A stretch of 7,446 nucleotides of DNA from Natronohydrobacter sp. (GTDB lineage Bacteria; Pseudomonadota; Alphaproteobacteria; Rhodobacterales; Rhodobacteraceae), in contig SKGU01000162.1 in assembly GCA_007117255.1 (NCBI GenBank), forward strand, positions 1-7,446. The letters are read 5' to 3'. Both the position numbers and the translations under genes were made by a program. Shown piece after piece: positions 1 to 5,530 of the stretch. The notes under the pieces are model-generated. The model ran no database searches. It saw only the letters and a program-made list of their open reading frames with translations, and was not told where the DNA came from. Each line of letters begins with the position of its first letter. Position 1 is the first letter of the stretch.

Positions 1-224
1 CAGGTTATGGGCCTTTTCGGGTTTCATTCTGACAGCTGGGGCGTTTTGCCTTCACCGCCGATGGGCTGCGCCTCGGCCAGTCTGATCTGACCGAAAACAC
101 AGTTTTCGGTTTGAGCAGAGTGGGAGAGGGCGAAGCCCGACCCACGGGCCTGATTGGGGCGCCGGGTTGGAGCGGCCCACAGCCGAAGGGGAGGACACGG
201 CCTGATTGACCGGCCGGCCCGGAC
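1..224. other. Left-edge intergenic region, possibly with the tail of a plus-strand gene
   Basis: No complete gene is visible here. In the second plus-strand frame an open stretch from the window edge reaches a TGA at 83-85 and encodes a short hydrophobic run (residues LWAFSGFILTAGAFCL). It could be the last transmembrane segment of a protein that starts outside the window, but 27 codons are too few to call. The rest is GC-rich and holds an inverted repeat at 90-110, a GGGC/GCCC mini-hairpin near 129-139, and a 10-base direct repeat GGCCTGATTG at 147-156 and 199-208. Confidence 0.4.
90..110. repeat. Perfect 9-bp inverted repeat with 3-nt loop
   Basis: The arms ACCGAAAAC (90-98) and GTTTTCGGT (102-110) flank ACA. 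The stem would form on either strand, but neither side is followed by a proper T-run, so it is at best an atypical terminator. It lies between a possible plus-strand gene end at 85 and the minus-strand gene end at 225, where a bidirectional terminator would fit. The outer ACCGAAA/TTTCGGT resembles the half-sites of the locus operators at 4327 and 5486, but the arms are five bases further apart, so binding by the same repressor is unlikely. Confidence 0.5.
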
Positions 225-647
225 CTAGCGGTCAGGGCAGGTGCTGCCAGCGCCGTGACCGCTCGTCCAGGGGGCCATGCAGCCATGCGCATCGAAACCG
301 AAATAGCGGGCATTCTCGTCATAGCTGCTCATCAACAGCGGCGGCTGCACCTCGACCGACAGCCAGTTGCCCAGTCCATCGGGGCGGACGCAGCCACGAT
401 ATCCGTCCGGCTCGTCACGCCAGTCCCAGCCGCGGGTTTCGGCCGCGTCGATCATCATCTGGCGGCTGACGCATCCCTGCCCAAGCTGCGCCACGAAGGC
501 GCGCGCATTCGCTCGGTTCGCGGTGGCGCTTTCGGTTCCGGCGCCATCGAGAGACAGGGTTACGACCGAGCCCAACCACAGCCATCCGAACAGAAATGCG
601 AGGCCCCAGGGCAGCGCGAAGATCGTCACTTTCAGCAGGCGCTTCAT
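225..647 (-). CDS. Membrane-anchored hypothetical protein with four periplasmic cysteines
   Basis: This 140-residue protein belongs to no family I recognise. It starts with a short basic stretch (MKRLLK), then a hydrophobic segment at about residues 7-31 that is either a single transmembrane anchor or an uncleaved signal. The remaining ~110 residues would lie in the periplasm and contain four cysteines (C59, C86, C123, C137), enough for two disulfides, plus several tryptophans and a conserved-looking GYRGCVRPDG stretch. The ATG start is supported by a GGGGAA ribosome-binding site seven bases upstream. The gene is convergent with nothing and 306 bp from the glucosidase operon, which reads the same way but ends upstream of it. 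Role unknown; no link to sugar use is evident. Hydrophobic N-terminus, good ribosome-binding site and sensible composition make it a likely real gene. Confidence 0.75.
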   Translation of the reverse strand: MKRLLKVTIFALPWGLAFLFGWLWLGSVVTLSLDGAGTESATANRANARAFVAQLGQGCVSRQMMIDAAETRGWDWRDEPDGYRGCVRPDGLGNWLSVEVQPPLLMSSYDENARYFGFDAHGCMAPWTSGHGAGSTCPDR

Positions 648-814
648 CTTTTGCTTCCCCGCGTGTTACGGCTGTATGTTGTAAGATGCGCAACGAGGTT
701 CAAAACCGAAAATACCTGCCGTGATCATAGTTGGACAGAAACCTCTGGCTGGGATCGTGGCCCCTTGCCTGTCTTTCATGGGGCCGCGTCAAAAAGTCCA
801 ATGACGGGCGCTCG

Positions 815-879
815 GCTCCCTTTCAGCGTTGCCTTCGCTGGGCACCAAGGTCACCTTTTGCGAGGGTGGCGAAGGGAGC
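815..879. repeat. Nested inverted repeats in the intergenic region
   Basis: GCTCCCTT (815-822) is complementary to AAGGGAGC (872-879). Alternatively, CCTTCGC (832-838) followed after four bases by CACC pairs with GGTG and GCGAAGG (869-875). These pairings are mutually exclusive because they share 872-875. No T-run follows on either strand. It may be a palindromic intergenic element or simply part of a 3' untranslated structure. Confidence 0.35.
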
Positions 880-889
880 GACGCGCCTG

Positions 890-939
890 GCCTGATGCGG
901 TCACTCGTCGTGCGGCTGCAGACCGTCGCATGGTCAGGC
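890..939 (-). terminator. Stem-loop downstream of the glucosidase operon, terminator-like without T-run
   Basis: GCCTGA (890-895) pairs with TCAGGC (934-939); the stem continues inward with TGCG/CGCA and then GGTC/GACC around small bulges. On the minus strand it begins about 14 bases after the stop codon of the oligo-1,6-glucosidase-type gene, the right place for a 3'-end structure. It is followed by GC-rich DNA, not by a T-run, so it may stabilise the mRNA 3' end or aid factor-dependent termination instead of being a classical intrinsic terminator. Confidence 0.4.
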
Positions 940-953
940 AAAATATGCCAGTA

Positions 954-2636
954 TCATTCAGACAGAAGTGCAAAAGCCTCCCACGGGGCAAGGCTGATCT
1001 GATCTGCGACCTGGTCCCGCGGTTGCACGTTGTGAACCAGAGACCTGCCGATGCAGCGGAGTCCCTCTGGAACGTCATAGACAACCTCCGTGTCCGAAAA
1101 ATTCGCAACGACAGACAGGCGTTGCCCGTCTTGTTCCCGCGCATAGGCAAAGATTTTCGTATCGGCGACCGAAAAGGGAATAAACGCCCCCTGCGATACG
1201 ATCGGCATCGTTCTGCGCAGTGAAATCAGCTTTCGGTAGATCGCAGTGATACCCTCTGGATCGGCCATATCCGCCGCCACGTTGATCGCTGGATAGTTCT
1301 CGTTGACAGCGATCCACGGTATCCCGGTTGAGAAGCCTGCATGCGCACCCGCCGACCATTGCATCGGGGTCCGCGCATTGTCACGCCCGTTTGCATTGGC
1401 ACCGGCAATGAATTCGGCATGGGTCTGACCATCGGCGATAGCCTGATCGTAATGGCCGAATAATTCAACATCTCGGAAGTCTTCCAGGTGCTTGAACCGG
1501 GCATTGGTCATGCCGATCTCTTCGCCCTGATAGATGAAAGGTGTGCCCTTCATCAGATGAAGTATGATGGCCAGCAGCTTGGCCGAGCGCAGGCGGAATT
1601 CCTGGTCATTGGCGTATTTCGAAACCTGCCGAGGTAGGTCATGATTGGTCAGGAACAGCGAATTCCATCCGTCATCTGAAAGGGCCATTTGCCAGTCAAA
1701 GAAGGTTTTCCTGAACCGGGGCAGGTCAAATGGTTTGGGCTTCCATTTGCCGAATTTCGGATCCCAGCCGGATTTTACATGGTCAAACTGAAAGACCATC
1801 GACAATTCCTTGCGGCCTGATCCGCAATACAGAATGGCGGTTTCCGGCGTGGCGTTCCAGGATTCACCGATCGTGACCACATCGCGCCCGGCCAGCGTTT
1901 CGCGGTGCATTTCCTGCAAGTAATCATGCAATTGCGGCCCCTCGGCCATGATGCCTGCGTCAACATCCTTGCCGATCAGGTCGATCACATCCATACGAAA
2001 ACCAGCGATTCCACGGTCGAACCACCAATTCATCATCTTGTAGATTTCGGCGCGCAAAGCCGGGTTGTTCCAGTTCAGGTCCGGCTGCTCCTTGGCGAAC
2101 TGGTGCAGGTAGTATTTTCCAAGCTCTGGAACGTAAGTCCAGGCCGGGCCGCCGAAGCTCGATTGCAAATCATCCGGCAGCGGATTGTGACCGAAGCGGG
2201 GATTGCGCCAGATGAAATAGTCGTGCTCCGGCGCATCTTCCGATGCCAATGCTGCCTTGAACCACGGATGTTCGGAGGAGCAATGATTGACCACCAGATC
2301 CATCACGATGCCGATATTGCGAGCCTTCGCTTCGGTAATCAGCGCATCCAGATCGGCCAAAGTGCCGAATTCCGGGGCGATATCCTGATAATCGGAAATA
2401 TCATAGCCGTTATCGACCATGGGCGATCGATAGACTGGCGACAGCCAGATGAAGCCGATCCCCAGTTCGGCAAGATAGTCGAGCTTGGAAATGATCCCCG
2501 GAATATCCCCGATCCCGTCACCATTGCTGTCGCAGAAACTGCGCGGGTAGATCTGATAGGCGGTGGCGGTTTTCCACCATGTTAGTTTCATGGGATTTAC
2601 GTCCGTGGCATTGGCCTTTTGAAACGTCTTGGTCAT
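954..2636 (-). CDS. GH13 alpha-glucosidase, oligo-1,6-glucosidase type
   Basis: This 560-residue cytoplasmic retaining glycoside hydrolase probably releases glucose from the non-reducing end of isomaltose-type oligosaccharides. Its length and layout match oligo-1,6-glucosidases and the related trehalose-6-phosphate hydrolases (about 550-560 residues). Visible GH13 landmarks are AYQIYPRSF near residue 26, a metal-binding loop DSNGDGIGD (36-44), region I DLVVNH (113-118), nucleophile D216 in GFRMDVID, acid/base E258 in TIGESW, and the transition-state stabiliser D333 in TNHD. Valine directly after the nucleophile (V217) is the residue linked in this family to alpha-1,6 preference. There is no signal peptide. 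I chose the ATG at 2636 because AGGG lies eight bases upstream and the gene then starts 23 bp after the preceding glucosidase; the longer reading (2753) would overlap that gene, and the ATG at 2591 lacks a clear ribosome-binding site. It is almost certainly co-transcribed with its upstream neighbour. Substrate remains inferred; trehalose or trehalose-6-phosphate hydrolysis is the main alternative. Confidence 0.93.
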   Translation of the reverse strand: MTKTFQKANATDVNPMKLTWWKTATAYQIYPRSFCDSNGDGIGDIPGIISKLDYLAELGIGFIWLSPVYRSPMVDNGYDISDYQDIAPEFGTLADLDALITEAKARNIGIVMDLVVNHCSSEHPWFKAALASEDAPEHDYFIWRNPRFGHNPLPDDLQSSFGGPAWTYVPELGKYYLHQFAKEQPDLNWNNPALRAEIYKMMNWWFDRGIAGFRMDVIDLIGKDVDAGIMAEGPQLHDYLQEMHRETLAGRDVVTIGESWNATPETAILYCGSGRKELSMVFQFDHVKSGWDPKFGKWKPKPFDLPRFRKTFFDWQMALSDDGWNSLFLTNHDLPRQVSKYANDQEFRLRSAKLLAIILHLMKGTPFIYQGEEIGMTNARFKHLEDFRDVELFGHYDQAIADGQTHAEFIAGANANGRDNARTPMQWSAGAHAGFSTGIPWIAVNENYPAINVAADMADPEGITAIYRKLISLRRTMPIVSQGAFIPFSVADTKIFAYAREQDGQRLSVVANFSDTEVVYDVPEGLRCIGRSLVHNVQPRDQVADQISLAPWEAFALLSE

Positions 2637-2659
2637 GTAACGAGCCCTATCGTGGTTTT

Positions 2660-4303
2660 TCAGTTGCGGCTTTTGCCATTCGCGGATCCGGCGCCTGTCT
2701 TGCTGATCGCGAATCCGTTTCCCGCAAGGACAAGGTCGCCGGAATTGGTCCATTCGACGCGCTCAGCAAGAATTGTGTTTGCTTTTGTCCAACGCGCAAC
2801 GACAGTCTGTTCCAGGGTCACTTGCTGATGGCCCAAATTGAATAAGCACCACAGATCTTTGCCCCGGCGCATACCAAGAACGCTTTCGGGCATGTCCAGG
2901 AACGTTGTCTCCAAGCTGTTGAGCGCGGGGGTGGCGCGACGCAAGGCGATCATCTTGCGGTAGAAGTGCAGCACTGCATTGTTGTCTTGCTCCTGCAGGT
3001 TGCAAGCCCTTGCCAGATGCGCGGGCTTGATGGGAAGCCATGTCCTTGGTGCTTTTGAAAAGCCGCCATGCGAGTCCGAGGCAGACCATGGAATGGGCGT
3101 TCGCGCCCCGTCGCGTCCGGGGTTTTCAGGCCAGAAGACCAGTCCTTCGGGATCGACCAATTCGTGAAAATCCAGCTGCGACTGGGGAAGACCAAGCTCC
3201 TCGCCTTGATAGATGCAGACCGAACCGGGCAGGGACAAGAGCAGCGCAGCTGTCAGGCGCGCGAAGGCGTCCTCGCAGACCGCGTGCCCGGCCCAACGGC
3301 TCACATGTCGGATGACGTCGTGATTGCTGAACGCCCAGCAAGGCCAGCCCCCGCGCGGGTCGTGAATGATCGCATTGATTTCACGCGCGAAGCGCGCCGG
3401 ACTGAATTCGGGCATCATGAGGGCAGTGTTATAGGCCATGTGCAGGCGCTGGCCCGAAGTATATTGGATCAGCACCTCCGCAGGATTATGCGCTTCACCG
3501 ATCTCACCGATAAAGGCGCGGTCCTCGTATTCGTCCAGCACGGCGCGCAGCCGTTCCATGACCGCCAGCGCTTCGGGTTGATTCTTGCTGTGGATCGGAT
3601 GTTGCATGTCATAGGTCTTGATGTCCGGCGCTGATTTGGGACGACTATCAACGGGATTGTCGCGCAGGTTTTGATCATGGCAAATATGGTTGATGGCATC
3701 GAGCCGGAAGCCATCCACACCGCGCTCCAGCCAGAAGCGCATGACGGATATGATCCAATCCAGCACTTCGGGGTTGTGCAGGTTCAGGTCGGGCTGTTCT
3801 TTCAGGAAGTTGTGGAAGTAATACTGCCTGCGCCGCGCGTCCCATGTCCAGGCTGGGCCGCCGAAGATAGATTGCCAGTTGTTTGGGGGCGTGCCGTCAG
3901 GTTTCGCATCGGCCCAGACATACCAGTCGGCCTTGGGGTTGTTGCGCGATGTCCGGCTTTCCTTGAAAAAGGGATGCTGGTCGGAACTGTGCGAATAGAC
4001 CTGATCCAGAATGACCTTCAGTCCAAGCTCATGCGCCCGCGCGACCAGCACGTCGAAATCGGCAAGCGTGCCGAAGCTGGGGTCAATGTCGCAGTAATCG
4101 GACACGTCATAGCCCATGTCTTTCATCGGTGATGTGAAGATCGGTGAAAGCCAGATCGCATCGGCGCCAAGAGAGGCAACGTGATCGAGCCTGCGCGTGA
4201 TCCCGCGCAGATCGCCCGCCCCGTCGCCATCGTCATCCTGAAATGAGCGGGGGTAGATCTGATAGATGACTGCGTAGCGCCACCAGTCTGGAGTCTGTGC
4301 CAT
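2660..4303 (-). CDS. aglA: GH13 alpha-glucosidase, AglA type
   Basis: This 547-residue cytoplasmic alpha-glucosidase probably hydrolyses maltose, sucrose or other alpha-1,4-like glucosides taken up by the cell. It resembles AglA of the rhizobial agl operon and the GH13_23 group. Landmarks are IYQIYPRSF (13-21), the metal loop DDDGDGAGD (23-31), a region I that reads DQVYSHSSDQHPFF with SH in place of the usual NH (as in that group), nucleophile D202 in GFRLDAIN, acid/base E267 in FIGE, and D329 in SNHD. Alanine after the nucleophile (A203) fits alpha-1,4 and not alpha-1,6 specificity. There is no signal peptide. The ATG at 4303 is preferred because AAAGGA lies six bases upstream; earlier in-frame starts would translate through the operator at 4327-4342. 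It is the first gene of a two-gene minus-strand operon and is divergent from the regulator, 105 bp away. Exact substrate cannot be read from sequence. Confidence 0.93.
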   Translation of the reverse strand: MAQTPDWWRYAVIYQIYPRSFQDDDGDGAGDLRGITRRLDHVASLGADAIWLSPIFTSPMKDMGYDVSDYCDIDPSFGTLADFDVLVARAHELGLKVILDQVYSHSSDQHPFFKESRTSRNNPKADWYVWADAKPDGTPPNNWQSIFGGPAWTWDARRRQYYFHNFLKEQPDLNLHNPEVLDWIISVMRFWLERGVDGFRLDAINHICHDQNLRDNPVDSRPKSAPDIKTYDMQHPIHSKNQPEALAVMERLRAVLDEYEDRAFIGEIGEAHNPAEVLIQYTSGQRLHMAYNTALMMPEFSPARFAREINAIIHDPRGGWPCWAFSNHDVIRHVSRWAGHAVCEDAFARLTAALLLSLPGSVCIYQGEELGLPQSQLDFHELVDPEGLVFWPENPGRDGARTPIPWSASDSHGGFSKAPRTWLPIKPAHLARACNLQEQDNNAVLHFYRKMIALRRATPALNSLETTFLDMPESVLGMRRGKDLWCLFNLGHQQVTLEQTVVARWTKANTILAERVEWTNSGDLVLAGNGFAISKTGAGSANGKSRN

Positions 4304-4326
4304 AGGCATTCCTTTCGACTCGATTG

Positions 4327-4342
4327 ACCGAAACGTTTCGGT
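4327..4342. promoter_or_regulatory. LacI-family operator O1, perfect 16-bp palindrome
   Basis: ACCGAAACGTTTCGGT is a perfect palindrome with the central CG typical of LacI/GalR-family operators. It sits 23 bp upstream of the aglA start in the divergent aglA-aglR intergenic region. If the tentative aglA promoter is right, the site covers the transcription start, a classic repression position. The same 14-bp core recurs at 5486-5499. Assignment to the adjacent LacI-family regulator is inference, but strong. Confidence 0.9.
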
Positions 4343-4344
4343 TT

Positions 4345-4374
4345 GTGGTAGCTGATTGGAATCCGCTTGTCCAA
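4345..4374 (-). promoter_or_regulatory. Possible promoter of the glucosidase operon
   Basis: On the minus strand TTGGAC (4374-4369) is followed after 18 bases by TACCAC (4350-4345), a weak -10. Transcription would start near 4338, inside operator O1. The position makes functional sense, but the -10 matches the consensus poorly. Confidence 0.35.
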
Positions 4375-4385
4375 TGCTGTATAGC
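4356..4385 (+). promoter_or_regulatory. Possible promoter of the regulator gene
   Basis: TTGGAA (4356-4361) and TATAGC (4380-4385) are spaced by 18 bases and each match four of six consensus positions. Transcription would begin near 4392, 17 bases before the regulator ATG. The element overlaps the opposing aglA promoter candidate, and operator O1 lies 13 bp upstream of its -35, so repressor at O1 need not block it fully. Confidence 0.45.
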
Positions 4386-4408
4386 GAACACACTGTGGAA
4401 GGGCAGAC

Positions 4409-5431
4409 ATGGCAACTTTGCGTGACTTGAGCAAACATCTGGGCATTTCGGTCACGCAGGTCAGCCGTGCGCTGAACGGGCATGACGATGTCAGCGAGGC
4501 GACGAAGCAGCGTGTGATGGACGCGGCGCGGGAACTTGGCTACAGTGCAAACATCTCTGCGCGGATGCTGAAATCAGGGCGCTCCGGCATCGTTGCGATG
4601 GTGGTGGATGTCGCGGTCGAGCGCGACGTGCCCGATGTGCTGATGGCCGGGGTTTTCGGCCTGTCGACAAGTTTCGCGCGCCGTGACATGCAATTGATCT
4701 TGCACGCCATGCCTGAAGGCAGCGACCCGGTCGAGACTCACGCGAAACTCGCGCGCAGCGGCCTGATCGATGGTTTCATCATCGTTAATCCGGAAGTCCC
4801 GGAAGATCCGCGAATTGCATTTCTGGACCGCGAGAATGTCCCTTTCGTCGTGCATGGGCGCGACCGGATCGCGCCGGATTATCCCTATGTCGATATCGAC
4901 AACCACATGGTTGGATATATGCTGACGCAGTATCTTCTGGGTCTGGGGCATCGCAGGATTGCAGTATTGGAGGGCGTTGAAGGGGCCGCATTCAGCACAG
5001 CGCGCTTGTCAGGCCATGTTGCGGCGCTCGCAGAAGCCGGTTTCGCGCCCAGTGCGGAACTTGTGCGGCAAGCCCAGATGACAGAGGTGATCGGGCGTCA
5101 GTCGATGCATGAGTTGTTGTCACTTCGTGACCCTCCGACAGCGGTCATTGCTGGAAATACCATGCTGGCCGCCGGAATCTACGCTGCAATAGCGGAGCAC
5201 GGGTTTCAGGTGGGTCGCGACATTTCAGTGGTGGCGCATGATGACCGTTTGCCGCGACTGCCAGCAGAGGATTTCACGCCTGCATTGACCGTGACGGAAT
5301 CTGCAATCTTTGCGTCGGTCGAGCCGCTGGTCGAATTGCTGATCGGCCGGATCGCGGCACAGCAGCCGGCGACCGCAGCGCGCATTTTGCCTGTGTCCTT
5401 TGTTGAGCGCGACTCTGCACAAAGGCGGTGA
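4409..5431 (+). CDS. aglR: LacI-family transcriptional repressor, AglR-like
   Basis: This 340-residue regulator has the standard LacI/GalR architecture. An N-terminal helix-turn-helix begins at once (ATLRDLSKHLGIS, with recognition helix VTQVSRALNG at about 15-24). The hinge helix follows (SANISARMLKSGR, about 47-59) with L54 in the position of the leucine that wedges into the operator's central CG. A periplasmic-binding-protein-like effector domain runs from about residue 60 to the end (for example VDIDNHMVGYMLTQYLLGLGHRR). The ATG is supported by AAGGG five bases upstream. It is divergent from the glucosidase operon and lies 99 bp before aglE on the same strand, between two copies of the same palindrome. 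It probably represses both flanking units and responds to an alpha-glucoside; the ligand is unknown. The symbol follows gene context and general resemblance, not a search. Confidence 0.92.
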   Translation: MATLRDLSKHLGISVTQVSRALNGHDDVSEATKQRVMDAARELGYSANISARMLKSGRSGIVAMVVDVAVERDVPDVLMAGVFGLSTSFARRDMQLILHAMPEGSDPVETHAKLARSGLIDGFIIVNPEVPEDPRIAFLDRENVPFVVHGRDRIAPDYPYVDIDNHMVGYMLTQYLLGLGHRRIAVLEGVEGAAFSTARLSGHVAALAEAGFAPSAELVRQAQMTEVIGRQSMHELLSLRDPPTAVIAGNTMLAAGIYAAIAEHGFQVGRDISVVAHDDRLPRLPAEDFTPALTVTESAIFASVEPLVELLIGRIAAQQPATAARILPVSFVERDSAQRR

Positions 5432-5455
5432 CAGCTTTCAAACCTGCGAAAGCAT

Positions 5456-5461
5456 TTGACC
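5456..5461 (+). promoter_or_regulatory. Possible -35 element of the aglE promoter
   Basis: TTGACC lies 70 bases before the aglE start, but no good -10 is found 16-18 bases downstream (around 5478-5484), just before operator O2. A promoter here would place O2 at the transcription start. Read-through from aglR is the alternative source of aglE transcript. Confidence 0.25.
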
Positions 5462-5485
5462 GAATCGCTCTTCCATGGCAGGCAA

Positions 5486-5499
5486 CCGAAACGTTTCGG
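5486..5499. promoter_or_regulatory. LacI-family operator O2, perfect 14-bp palindrome
   Basis: CCGAAACGTTTCGG repeats the core of O1 exactly; only the outermost A/T pair of O1 is absent (A and A here). It lies in the 99-bp gap between aglR and aglE, 31 bp before the aglE start codon. A bound repressor here would block aglE transcription starting nearby or arriving from aglR. Confidence 0.9.
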
Positions 5500-5512
5500 A
5501 AAAGCGTCCCGC

Positions 5513-5528
5513 ATGAGGAGGAGGAAAT
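5513..5528 (+). promoter_or_regulatory. Strong ribosome-binding site deciding the aglE start
   Basis: AGGAGGAGGA lies just upstream of the ATG at 5531 and is an excellent Shine-Dalgarno sequence. An in-frame ATG at 5513 overlaps its beginning, so that codon would read into three AGG arginine codons; it has no ribosome-binding site of its own and is not used here as the start. Confidence 0.75.
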
Positions 5529-5530
5529 TC

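Larger units (their letters stand above)
648..953. other. Intergenic region of 306 bp with several inverted repeats
   Basis: No convincing gene lies between the hypothetical protein and the 3' end of the second glucosidase. The part next to 647 should carry the promoter of the hypothetical protein; a weak TTGAAC (minus strand, near 699-704) with an A/T-rich patch about 17 bases downstream is the best I see, too weak to list separately. Inverted repeats include GGCCCC/GGGGCC (759-764/780-785), a nested set at 815-879, and a stem-loop at 890-939 just downstream of the glucosidase stop codon. Long reading frames crossing this region run antisense through flanking genes and look like shadows. Confidence 0.6.

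Noticed and set aside
255..1223. Long plus-strand open frame of 322 codons
   Set aside because: It runs antisense across the hypothetical protein, the intergenic region and the end of a glucosidase; its product is arginine-rich without recognisable motifs, as expected for a shadow frame in GC-rich DNA.
2637..2753. N-terminal extension of the second glucosidase to the upstream in-frame start at 2753
   Set aside because: The extra 39 residues are highly basic and unlike the GH13 N-terminus, and the extension would overlap the end of the first glucosidase gene. The start at 2636 has a good ribosome-binding site and a normal 23-bp gap.
4304..4483. N-terminal extension of AglA to 4483
   Set aside because: It would translate through operator O1 and into the divergent regulator gene. 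The GH13 fold starts right after the ATG at 4303, which has a good ribosome-binding site.
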